A DNA stretch of 64,000 nucleotides from Salipiger marinus (GTDB lineage Bacteria; Pseudomonadota; Alphaproteobacteria; Rhodobacterales; Rhodobacteraceae), in the NCBI RefSeq assembly GCF_900100085.1, contig NZ_FNEJ01000011.1, positions 1-64,000 on the forward strand, in the 5' to 3' direction. The notes beneath the pieces were generated by a model that was given only the letters and a program-made list of their open reading frames with translations, made no database searches and was not told the DNA's origin. A program made the position numbers and the translations under genes. This document shows positions 47,793 through 55,333 of this stretch, in pieces (position 1 is the first letter of the stretch; each line of letters starts with the position of its first letter).

Positions 47793-49463
47793 ATGTATCG
47801 CTACACCGACTTTGACACCGCGTTCCTTGCCGAGCGCAACCGCCAGTTCCGCGCGCAGGTGGAACGCCGCATCTCGGGCGCGCTGACCGAAGACGAGTTC
47901 AAGCCGCTGCGCCTGATGAACGGGCTTTATCTGCAGCTGCACGCCTACATGCTGCGCGTGGCCATCCCCTATGGGACGCTGTCCTCGGCGCAGATGCGCC
48001 AGCTCGCCCTGCTCGCCGAGAAATGGGACAAGGGCTATGGCCATTTCACCACGCGGCAGAACATCCAGTATAACTGGCCGAAGCTGACCGATGTGCCGGA
48101 CATGCTGGATGCGCTGGCCGAAGTGGGCTTGCACGCGATCCAGACCAGCGGCAACACCATCCGCAACGTGACCGCCGACCATTTCGCCGGGGCCGCCGCC
48201 GACGAGGTGGCCGATCCGCGCCCGGTGGCCGAGCTGCTGCGGCAGTGGTCCACCGACCATCCGGAATTCCAGTTCCTGCCGCGCAAGTTCAAGATCGCCG
48301 TCACCGGCGCGCCCAATGACCGCGCCGTGATCAAGGCGCATGACATCGGCATCGAAGTGGTGCGGCGCGGCGACGAGATCGGCTATCGCATCCTCGTGGG
48401 CGGCGGTCTGGGCCGCACGCCGATGATCGGCAAGGAAATCGCCGCCTTCGTGCCGCAGGCCGACCTGCTGCCCTATGTCGAAGCCGTGGTGTCGGTCTGG
48501 AACCTGCTGGGACGGCGCGACAACAAATACAAGGCGCGCATCAAGATCACCGTGCACGAGCATGGCATCGACGAAATCCGTCGTCTGGTCGAGGACCGCT
48601 TCGTTGAGACCCGCGCCGCCTTCAACGGCGCCGATCTGGAGATCTTTGACCATATCCGCGCACAGTTCGCCCCGCCCGCCTTCCGCAATGCGCCGGATGA
48701 CGTCTATGACGCGGCCTATGCCACCGATCCGGTGTTCCGCGCCTGGGCCGATACCAACCTGACCGCGCACAAGGTGCCGGGCTATGCCATCGCGCAGATC
48801 TCGCTCAAGGCGCATGGCGAAACCCCGGGCGATGCCAGCGCCGAACAGATGCGCGTGCTTGCCGATCTTGCCGAACGCTTCGGCCATGACGAGCTGCGCA
48901 TCAGCCACGAACAGAACGTGGTGCTGCCGCATGTCCACAGGTCCGACCTGCCGAAGATGCACAAGATCCTCAAGGCGCATGGGCTTGCCACCGCCAATAT
49001 CGGGCGTATCTCCGACATCATCGCCTGCCCCGGCATGGATTACTGCGCGCTGGCCACGGCCCGGTCGATCCCCATCGCGCAGAAGATCGCCACCCGCTTT
49101 GACGAGCTGAAGACCGAGGCCGATATCGGCGAGCTGAAGATCAAGATCTCGGGCTGCATCAATGCCTGCGGCCACCACCATGTCGGCCATATCGGCATTC
49201 TCGGTCTGGATCGCGGCGGGGTGGAAACCTACCAGATCACGCTGGGGGGCGATGCCACGCAGGATGCGGCGCTTGGCGACCGCACCGGCCCCGGCTTTTC
49301 CTACGAAGACATCGTGCCCGCGATCGAACGCATCGTCGGCGCCTATCTGGAGCAGCGCGAAAGCCCCGAGGAGACTTTCCTGCAGGCCTATCGCCGTCTT
49401 GGCATGGCGCCGTTCAAGGCCGCCCTTTACGACACCGCCGACGCACAGTCAGAGGCGGCCTGA
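47793..49463 (+). CDS. cysI: Sulfite reductase hemoprotein (nitrite/sulfite reductase family)
   Basis: Six-electron reduction of sulfite to sulfide using coupled siroheme and [4Fe-4S]. 556 residues. The cluster cysteines are Cys412, Cys418, Cys455 and Cys459 (CPGMDYC and CINACGHHH), in the C-x5-C / C-x3-C arrangement. The operon has no cysJ flavoprotein, so electrons probably come from ferredoxin, in line with the fpr gene at its end. Nitrite reductase is less likely because cysH follows. Confidence 0.93.
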   Translation: MYRYTDFDTAFLAERNRQFRAQVERRISGALTEDEFKPLRLMNGLYLQLHAYMLRVAIPYGTLSSAQMRQLALLAEKWDKGYGHFTTRQNIQYNWPKLTDVPDMLDALAEVGLHAIQTSGNTIRNVTADHFAGAAADEVADPRPVAELLRQWSTDHPEFQFLPRKFKIAVTGAPNDRAVIKAHDIGIEVVRRGDEIGYRILVGGGLGRTPMIGKEIAAFVPQADLLPYVEAVVSVWNLLGRRDNKYKARIKITVHEHGIDEIRRLVEDRFVETRAAFNGADLEIFDHIRAQFAPPAFRNAPDDVYDAAYATDPVFRAWADTNLTAHKVPGYAIAQISLKAHGETPGDASAEQMRVLADLAERFGHDELRISHEQNVVLPHVHRSDLPKMHKILKAHGLATANIGRISDIIACPGMDYCALATARSIPIAQKIATRFDELKTEADIGELKIKISGCINACGHHHVGHIGILGLDRGGVETYQITLGGDATQDAALGDRTGPGFSYEDIVPAIERIVGAYLEQRESPEETFLQAYRRLGMAPFKAALYDTADAQSEAA

Positions 49464-49467
49464 GGCG

Positions 49468-50259
49468 ATGACTCTGCATCTGGCTCCAGACACGCCCCAT
49501 GGCAGCACCCCTGCCCCGGGCCCCGAGCTTCTGGCGGACCGCCGGGCGCGGGTGGCGGCGCTGAACGCGCGCTATCGCCATCACGGCGCCACGGCGGTGC
49601 TGCAGGGCGCGCTCAGCGACCCCGAGGCCGGGAGCATCGCGATGGTGTCGTCCTTTGGCGCGGAATCCGTGGCGCTGCTGCATCTGGTGGCGATGGTCGA
49701 CCGCAGCACGCCGGTGCTGTTCATCGACACGCGGCTGCTTTTTGCCGAAACGCTGGCCTATCAGCAGGAGGTGGCGGAGCGGCTGCGGCTGTCGGACGTG
49801 CGCGTGCTGCGCACCGATGACGCCGCCATGCAGGCGCGCGACCCTTACGGCGCGCTGCGCTTTTCCGACACCGATGCCTGCTGCGCGCTGCGCAAGACGC
49901 TGCCGCTGGAACAGGCGCTGGACGGGTTCGACGGCTGGATCACCGGCCGCAAGCGGTTCCAGTCGCGCACCCGCGCGGCGCTGGATTTCTTTGAACTCGA
50001 AGAGACCACGGGCCGGATCAAGGTGAACCCGATGGCGCATTGGGCGCCCGAGGACATCGCCGCCTATATGGACGAAAACCGCCTGCCCCGGCATCCGCTG
50101 GTGGCGCAGGGCTATCCGTCGATCGGCTGCGCGCCCTGCACCAGCAAGGTGGCCCCGGGCGAGGATCCGCGCGCCGGACGCTGGCGCGGCAAGGACAAGG
50201 ACGAATGCGGCATCCATTTCGTGAATGGCCGCGCAGTGAAGATGGGAGAAGGCCAATGA
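49468..50259 (+). CDS. cysH: Adenylyl-sulfate (APS) reductase, assimilatory
   Basis: Reduces APS to sulfite with thioredoxin. 263 residues of the PP-loop family (IAMVSSFGAESVALLHL). It carries the paired cysteines Cys138-Cys139 and Cys221-x2-Cys224, which bind a [4Fe-4S] cluster, and the catalytic Cys247 in DECGIHF. These features favour the APS type over the PAPS type of E. coli. It begins four bases after the cysI stop and overlaps DUF934 as ATGA. Confidence 0.93.
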   Translation: MTLHLAPDTPHGSTPAPGPELLADRRARVAALNARYRHHGATAVLQGALSDPEAGSIAMVSSFGAESVALLHLVAMVDRSTPVLFIDTRLLFAETLAYQQEVAERLRLSDVRVLRTDDAAMQARDPYGALRFSDTDACCALRKTLPLEQALDGFDGWITGRKRFQSRTRAALDFFELEETTGRIKVNPMAHWAPEDIAAYMDENRLPRHPLVAQGYPSIGCAPCTSKVAPGEDPRAGRWRGKDKDECGIHFVNGRAVKMGEGQ

Positions 50260-50639
50260 CCGTCATCGTGACCGACGCAGGATTCGGGCCCGAAACATGG
50301 ACCCGCGGTTTCGAGGCCGAGGGCGTGCTGGATCTGCCCTCCGACACCGACCCCGCCACGCTGGAGGTGCCCGAGGGCACCGAGATGATCCGCGTGGCCT
50401 TCCCGTCCTTCTCTGACGGGCGGGGCTTCACGCTGGCGCGGCTTTTGCGCCTGCGCGGCTATCGCGGGCGGCTGCGGGCTGCCGGTCATGTGATTTCCGA
50501 CCAGTATGCCATGGCTCGACGCGCGGGCTTTGACGAGGTAGAGATCAGCGACGAGCTTGCCGCCCGCCAGCCTGAAGCCGACTGGGAATTCCGCGCCGAC
50601 TGGCGGGCCCATGACTATCAGGCCCGCCTGCGCGGCTGA
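50256..50639 (+). CDS. DUF934 protein of the sulfite reduction operon
   Basis: 127 residues, with IRVAFPSFSDGRGFTLARLL and GHVISDQYAMARRAGFDEVEI, the pattern of DUF934. The family is nearly always next to cysH or cysI. Its molecular role is unclear to me. The start overlaps the cysH stop (ATGA), so it is co-translated. Confidence 0.88.
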   Translation: MTVIVTDAGFGPETWTRGFEAEGVLDLPSDTDPATLEVPEGTEMIRVAFPSFSDGRGFTLARLLRLRGYRGRLRAAGHVISDQYAMARRAGFDEVEISDELAARQPEADWEFRADWRAHDYQARLRG

Positions 50640-50650
50640 TCCCCTTTCGC

Positions 50651-50664
50651 CTGATCTGCATCAA
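50651..50664 (+). promoter_or_regulatory. Imperfect Fnr-type box upstream of fpr
   Basis: CTGATCTGCATCAA matches TTGA-N6-TCAA in seven of eight fixed bases (first T is C). It lies 43 bases before the fpr ATG. It may be a weak or fortuitous site. Confidence 0.35.
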
Positions 50665-50707
50665 AGCTAAATCAGAGGTGTCGGTTTATCCCGCCGGCAG
50701 GACAGAC

Positions 50708-51571
50708 ATGACAGAGATGACCCCCGTGACCAACGCCACCGCCGTAAAGACCGACGCGCCGAAAAAGATGGTGCTGCCGGATGCCCAGACCGTCACCTCC
50801 GTCCGGCACTGGACGGACCGGCTGTTTTCCTTCCGCATGACCCGTCCCACCTCCATGCGGTTCCGGTCGGGTGAATTCGTGATGATCGGCCTGATGGGCG
50901 ATCCCGACCCCAAGACCGGCAAGCAGAAGCCGCTGCTGCGCGCCTATTCCATCGCCTCGCCGTCCTGGGACGAGGAGCTGGAATTCTACTCGATCAAGGT
51001 GCAGGACGGCCCGCTGACCTCGCGGCTGCAGCACATCCAGCCCGGCGACGAGATCATCCTGCGGCCCAAGCCGGTGGGCACGCTGGTGCATGACGCGCTG
51101 CTGCCCGGCAAGCGGCTGTGGTTCTTCGCCACCGGCACCGGCTTTGCCCCCTTTGCGAGCCTGCTGCGCGAGCCGCAGACTTACGAGGATTACGACGAGA
51201 TCATCATCACCCATACCTGCCGCGAAGTGGGCGAGCTGGCCTATGGCGCCGAACTGATCGAGGGGCTGAAAAGCGACGAACTGCTGGCCGAGGTGATCGG
51301 CGAGGGTTTCTGGAAAAAGATCAAGTATTACCCCACCACCACCCGCGAACAGAGCCCGAAGATGGGCCGCATCACCGATCTGATGCGCACGGGCGAGGCG
51401 TTTGCGGATCTGGGCACCGGCCCGCTGGTCCCTGCGACCGACCGCGCGATGATCTGCGGCAATCTGGCGTTCAATCTGGAACTGAAAGAGATGCTGGAAA
51501 GCTACGGTCTGGAAGAGGGCGCCAATTCCGACCCCAAGCAGTATGTGGTGGAAAAGGCGTTTCTGGACTGA
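50708..51571 (+). CDS. fpr: Ferredoxin--NADP+ reductase
   Basis: FAD enzyme that moves electrons between NADPH and ferredoxin or flavodoxin. 287 residues. The FAD motif is LLRAYSIASP, the NADP-binding stretch is LWFFATGTGFAPFASLLR, and THTCREVGELAYG and MICGNLAFN follow. It ends KAFLD. GCAGGA six bases before ATG 50708-50710 was preferred to a GTG at 50678. It stands just after the cys operon, where it could supply electrons for CysI; in other bacteria fpr also serves oxidative stress. Confidence 0.93.
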   Translation: MTEMTPVTNATAVKTDAPKKMVLPDAQTVTSVRHWTDRLFSFRMTRPTSMRFRSGEFVMIGLMGDPDPKTGKQKPLLRAYSIASPSWDEELEFYSIKVQDGPLTSRLQHIQPGDEIILRPKPVGTLVHDALLPGKRLWFFATGTGFAPFASLLREPQTYEDYDEIIITHTCREVGELAYGAELIEGLKSDELLAEVIGEGFWKKIKYYPTTTREQSPKMGRITDLMRTGEAFADLGTGPLVPATDRAMICGNLAFNLELKEMLESYGLEEGANSDPKQYVVEKAFLD

Positions 51572-51587
51572 CGCCACGCAACTCCCG

Positions 51588-51621
51588 AAAAAGAAACGCC
51601 GCGCGAGGTGTCGCGCGGCGT
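51588..51621 (-). terminator. Terminator after the alanine-rich membrane protein gene
   Basis: A perfect 11-base stem (ACGCCGCGCGA, 51596-51606, with 51611-51621). On the minus strand it runs into TTTCTTTTT. It also lies just after fpr, where it lacks a T tract on the plus strand. Confidence 0.88.
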
Positions 51622-51637
51622 CCGTCTGTCCGCTGGC

Positions 51638-52393
51638 TTACAGCGCCAGTTCGTCGCGCAGCCGCTCCAGCGTCTGGCGCAGCAGTTCGGGGGAATTGCG
51701 CACCCGTTCCAGCGTGGCCAGCGTGGTGACCTTGACCGTAGCGTTCAGGTCGGACTGTTCGACATAGTCCACCACCCGGTCATAGTCGAAGCCGTCGACG
51801 GTCAGCAGTTCGCGCAGTTCCGCCGCATCGGGCAGATCGGGGCGCGGCGTCTCCTGCAGCGACTGCGACAGCGCAGAGCCCGCATCCCGCGCCGCCTGAA
51901 GCGCCCGGTCGGCGGCGCTGTCCGCGGTCTCTGCCGCCTCGCCTGCCATGCCTGCGGCGCCCTCTGCCGCCTCTCCGGCGCCTGCACGGGCGCGGTCTGC
52001 GGCGTCGCGCGCCATCTCTGTCGCGACATCGGCCGCGCGGGAGGCGGTATCCGCCGCCTCGCGCGCGGCTTCGGTCAGCGCCACGCCTGCGGCACCTGCC
52101 GTCTCACCCGCCTGATCCAGCGCGCGGTCCAGCCCCTCGCGCGCCTCTTCCGCCGCGCGGCGCGCCGTCTCTGCCGCCGTCTCTGCCCGCTCTGCCGCCT
52201 CATTGGCGGGGCTCTCCGGGGTGTCCGGCAGCTCTGCCGCATCAGGCGCGGGATCCGCCGGGGCGGGCGCGGTTTCGGTCAGGGCGGGCGGTGTCGCCGG
52301 GCTCTGCGGCGCGGGTGTCTCGTCGGGACGCAGCACCAGCACCACCAGCGCCACGGCTGCCAGCCCCCCCACCGCAAGAATCGCCTTGTTCAT
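51638..52393 (-). CDS. Alanine-rich, heptad-like helical protein with N-terminal membrane anchor
   Basis: 251 residues in three parts. There is one transmembrane helix ([18 protein letters not shown]), then a Pro/Ala/Glu linker to about residue 60. A long Ala/Glu/Arg/Asp helix follows at about 65-175 with recurring AAExARxAAEEA units, similar in style to LEA or apolipoprotein-type amphipathic helices. The last part is a compact domain ([20 protein letters not shown] ... [11 protein letters not shown]). The start ATG 52391-52393 follows ACAGGAACC. No family recognised; the helix would lie in the periplasm. Confidence 0.75.
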   Translation of the reverse strand: MNKAILAVGGLAAVALVVLVLRPDETPAPQSPATPPALTETAPAPADPAPDAAELPDTPESPANEAAERAETAAETARRAAEEAREGLDRALDQAGETAGAAGVALTEAAREAADTASRAADVATEMARDAADRARAGAGEAAEGAAGMAGEAAETADSAADRALQAARDAGSALSQSLQETPRPDLPDAAELRELLTVDGFDYDRVVDYVEQSDLNATVKVTTLATLERVRNSPELLRQTLERLRDELAL

Positions 52394-52608
52394 GGTTCCT
52401 GTCTCCTGCTCTGTCATGGCGGACCTTCGGACCCGGCGGCGCTGCGCCACGGCGGATCCGGCCCCTCCGCCTTGCATGTGCGGATGCAGCATCGTCAGGA
52501 CAAGGGGGAGCGTGGCGCGCTTGGGGCAGTTTGGGCGGCAGTTTGCCCAATTGCCGCTTGAAAGACGCCGGTGCGAAGATTACCTTGCGCCCCTGCGACC
52601 ACAGACAC

Positions 52609-52614
52609 AAAGGA
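52609..52614 (+). promoter_or_regulatory. infC: Ribosome binding site that places the infC start
   Basis: AAAGGA, eight bases before ATA 52623-52625. No ATG, GTG or TTG is in frame at a usable distance, so this site supports initiation at ATA. Confidence 0.7.
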
Positions 52615-52622
52615 CGAATACC

Positions 52623-53168
52623 ATAGCCCGCAGACCTCACAATGCGCCCCCCACGCGCGATACCGGCCCCCGCGTCAACGAACGTATCCGGGCTCCTGAA
52701 ATCCGCCTGATCGGCGCCGAAGGCGAAAACCTTGGCGTGTTGCCGCCGCTGCGCGCCATGGAGCTGGCTGAACAGGCCGGACTTGATCTGGTGGAAATCT
52801 CTCCGAACGCAACGCCTCCGGTCTGCAAGATCATGGACTTCGGCAAGTTCAAGTATGAACAGCAGAAGCGCGAGAGCGAAGCCCGGAAGAAGCAGAAGAT
52901 CATCGAGGTCAAGGAAATCAAGTTCCGTCCGGGTACGGACACGCATGACTACGAAGTCAAGATGCGGAACGTGATGAAGTTCCTCGAGAATGGCGACAAG
53001 GTGAAGGTCACCCTGCGGTTCCGTGGCCGCGAAATGGCGCACCAGAACCTTGGCCGGGAACTGCTGGAACGCGTGGCGGATGACGTCAAGGAACTGGGCA
53101 AGGTCGAAAACATGCCCAAGATGGAAGGCCGCCAGATGGTCATGATGATCGGACCCGTGCTCAAGTAA
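52623..53168 (+). CDS. infC: Translation initiation factor IF-3 with AUA start
   Basis: Binds the 30S subunit and proofreads initiator tRNA and start codon. 181 residues. The N domain has [24 protein letters not shown] and the C domain has [20 protein letters not shown], ending [10 protein letters not shown]. The protein must begin just before [11 protein letters not shown], and the only codon there is ATA, after a ribosome site. A rare start fits the known autoregulation of IF-3, which in E. coli uses AUU and represses its own translation. rpmI and rplT are not the next genes. Confidence 0.93.
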   Translation: MARRPHNAPPTRDTGPRVNERIRAPEIRLIGAEGENLGVLPPLRAMELAEQAGLDLVEISPNATPPVCKIMDFGKFKYEQQKRESEARKKQKIIEVKEIKFRPGTDTHDYEVKMRNVMKFLENGDKVKVTLRFRGREMAHQNLGRELLERVADDVKELGKVENMPKMEGRQMVMMIGPVLK

Positions 53169-53197
53169 GATCATTGGCCCTGCCGACATCGACCCGG

Positions 53198-53227
53198 ACC
53201 CGCCGCCTTTGTCGGCGGGTTTTTCTT
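53198..53227 (+). terminator. Terminator after infC
   Basis: ACCCGCCG pairs with CGGCGGGT around a seven-base loop, followed by TTTTTCTT. It indicates infC is monocistronic or the last gene of its transcript. Confidence 0.92.
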
Positions 53228-53268
53228 GTCTGCGGTGACGTGCGCGGCCTGCCGGCCCTGCCGGCAGC

Positions 53269-53315
53269 GGGGGGCGCTGCCCCCCGGCCCCCGGGATACT
53301 TTTGCCAAGAAGAAG
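53269..53315 (+). repeat. Intergenic GC-hairpin repeat, copy B
   Basis: GGGGGGC-GCT-GCCCCCC hairpin (53269-53285), then GGCCCCCGGGATACTTTTG and a tail with AAGAAGAAGG. Same order of parts as copy A at 44105, with a different middle. Confidence 0.75.
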
Positions 53316-53318
53316 GGG

Positions 53319-54314
53319 TCAGCCTTCGCGCGGACGCGGGCGCGAGGGCGGTTCCTTGAGCAGCCCGCCCACGCCCAGCCCCATGATGTCGCGCCCGCTG
53401 ACCGGCAGCCCGCAGAGCAGCCGGTCCAGCACCCAGTCGGCACCGTTGAGCGCGGGCGAACGCGCGCAGCCCGGCAGGCCGATCACCGGGCGGCCCTGCA
53501 GCGCGCCGATGAACAGCAGGTTGCCCGGATCAACCGGCATGCCGAAATGCTGCAGCTCGCCCCCCGCCGCGCGCAGCGCCTCGGGGGCGACATCCTGCGC
53601 GTCAGAGGTGGCAGAGCCGGTGAGGATCAGCAGCAGGTCACCGCTGGCCGCGCGCAGCGCCTCGGCAAGCGGGGTCACGCGATGCGGCACGAGGCAGCGC
53701 GGCGCCAGCGTGGTGCCGAAGCGGTCAAGCCGGGTCCTGGTGGCGCGGCGGCCCTTTTCGCCCGGATCCGTGCCGACGCTGGTTTCGATCAGCGTGGCAT
53801 GGCGCAGCCGGGGCGGATGGCGCCGCAGCGCCCCCTGACCCGCTGCGGCGCAGGCCTGCGCCAGCGCGGCCTGCGGCACGGCATAGGAGATGATCTTGAC
53901 CGTGGCGGCCATGGCGCGGTCGGCCATGCGCTGGAACGGGCGCAGCGTGGCCACGGTGATCATCGGATGCACGGCATTGACGGCGTCGATGCGCGCGGCA
54001 TCGACCCCCAGCAGCCCCGGCCCGGTGGCGTGCAGGTTGACGCGCCCCGTGGCGGCGGGCCCCAGCCGCAGCCCGGCGGCTTCGGGATCGGGCAGCAGCG
54101 CCTCGGCCAGCCGCAGTGCCGCCGCGTCCTCGGGCACATCGTCTGCGTCAAGCCGGGCGGCGATCACCTCGGTCAGGCCCGCCTGCGCCAGCGCCTCCAG
54201 ATCGGCGGGCTCCAGCAGGCGGCCCTTGCGCAGGCGGCTGCCGCCGGGCAGCTCGACCGAATGGGCCAGCAGCGCGCCGCGGGCCTCGGCCAGCGCGACG
54301 GGGCCGAACCTCAT
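53319..54314 (-). CDS. Molybdopterin-binding (MoCF domain) protein
   Basis: 331 residues. The C-terminal half has the MoaB/MoeA-like molybdopterin-binding fold: LLLILTGSATSDAQDVAPEA and GRPVIGLPGCARSPALNGAD. The N-terminal half (MRFGPVALAEARGALLAHS, LAQAGLTEVIAARLDADDVPED) resembles the front of MoeA-type proteins. It probably acts in loading or modifying the molybdenum cofactor for a xanthine-dehydrogenase-type enzyme, since its start overlaps the XdhC gene stop as ATGA. The target enzyme is not in the window. Confidence 0.8.
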   Translation of the reverse strand: MRFGPVALAEARGALLAHSVELPGGSRLRKGRLLEPADLEALAQAGLTEVIAARLDADDVPEDAAALRLAEALLPDPEAAGLRLGPAATGRVNLHATGPGLLGVDAARIDAVNAVHPMITVATLRPFQRMADRAMAATVKIISYAVPQAALAQACAAAGQGALRRHPPRLRHATLIETSVGTDPGEKGRRATRTRLDRFGTTLAPRCLVPHRVTPLAEALRAASGDLLLILTGSATSDAQDVAPEALRAAGGELQHFGMPVDPGNLLFIGALQGRPVIGLPGCARSPALNGADWVLDRLLCGLPVSGRDIMGLGVGGLLKEPPSRPRPREG

Positions 54315-55279
54315 GCGCCCTGCCTCAGCACCCGCACCATCTGCGCCAGCACCGACACCGCGATTTCGGCGGGGCTGGCGGCGCCGATATCGAGCCCGAC
54401 GGGCGCGTGGATGCGGGCGATCTCGGCCTCGGTGAAGCCTTCTGCCGTAAGCCGGGCCACGCGCTTGGCATGGGTGCGGGTCGACCCCAACGCGCCGATA
54501 TAGAACACCTCGCTGCGCAGGGCGGCTTCCAGCGCCGGATCGTCCAGCTTGGGGTCATGGGTCAGCAGCACCAGCGCCGTGCGCGCATCCAGCCCCAGCT
54601 TGGCCAGCGCCTCGTCCGGCCAGTCGTCAAGAATGGTCTCGCCGGGGAAGCGCGCAGAGGAGCCGAAGGCCGCGCGCGGGTCGATCAGCACCGGGTCATA
54701 GCCCGCGATCCGCGCCATGGGCACCAGCGCCTGCGCGATATGCACCGCCCCCACCACCAGAAGCCGCAGCGGCGGGTTGTGGATGGCCACAAAGGTGCGG
54801 CTCTCCTCCTCGAAGCCCGAGCGGTCCATGCGGAAGCGCGTCTCGTGGCCGCTGTGGTCCAGCCGCCGCGCGCCGCTGTCCAGATCGGCGACATAGGCCA
54901 CCGCCTGCCGCGCGGCGCGGGCGGCGCAGAGTTCGGCCAGCAGCGGCTCCGGCAGGGCGCTGCCCACCGGCTCGACCAGCACGCGGATGGTGCCGCCGCA
55001 GGCCAGACCCACGGCAAAGGCATCCTGATCGGAGACGCCGAATTCCAGTTCGCGCGCCACGCCCGCCTCCAGCGCCTCCAGCGCCTCGACGATCACCGCG
55101 CCTTCGACGCAGCCGCCGGAGACCGAGCCTTCGATCGCACCGTCGCCCGCGATGGCCAGCTGCGCGCCGACCCGGCGCGGCGCCGATCCCCATGTCTGCG
55201 TCACCGTGGCCAGCGCTGCGCGGCGGCCCGCGCGGTGCCACGCAAGGGCGGTTTCGGGAATGGTGTCAAAATCGGTCAT
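54311..55279 (-). CDS. XdhC/CoxI family maturation protein
   Basis: 322 residues. The N-terminal domain has WHRAGRRAALATVTQTWGSAP and EGSVSGGCVEGAVI with the conserved cysteine. The C-terminal Rossmann-like domain has RLLVVGAVHIAQALVPMARIAGY, FPGETILDDWP and VLLTHDPKLDDPALEAAL. XdhC proteins bind molybdopterin and help insert the sulfurated cofactor into xanthine dehydrogenase or CO-dehydrogenase-type enzymes. It is co-translated with the molybdopterin-binding gene. Confidence 0.9.
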   Translation of the reverse strand: MTDFDTIPETALAWHRAGRRAALATVTQTWGSAPRRVGAQLAIAGDGAIEGSVSGGCVEGAVIVEALEALEAGVARELEFGVSDQDAFAVGLACGGTIRVLVEPVGSALPEPLLAELCAARAARQAVAYVADLDSGARRLDHSGHETRFRMDRSGFEEESRTFVAIHNPPLRLLVVGAVHIAQALVPMARIAGYDPVLIDPRAAFGSSARFPGETILDDWPDEALAKLGLDARTALVLLTHDPKLDDPALEAALRSEVFYIGALGSTRTHAKRVARLTAEGFTEAEIARIHAPVGLDIGAASPAEIAVSVLAQMVRVLRQGA

Positions 55280-55333
55280 GCGGCGGTCCTCCGCGTTTGG
55301 TCGGTAAGGGGGCGCCCGCCCCGGTCCCGCCGT

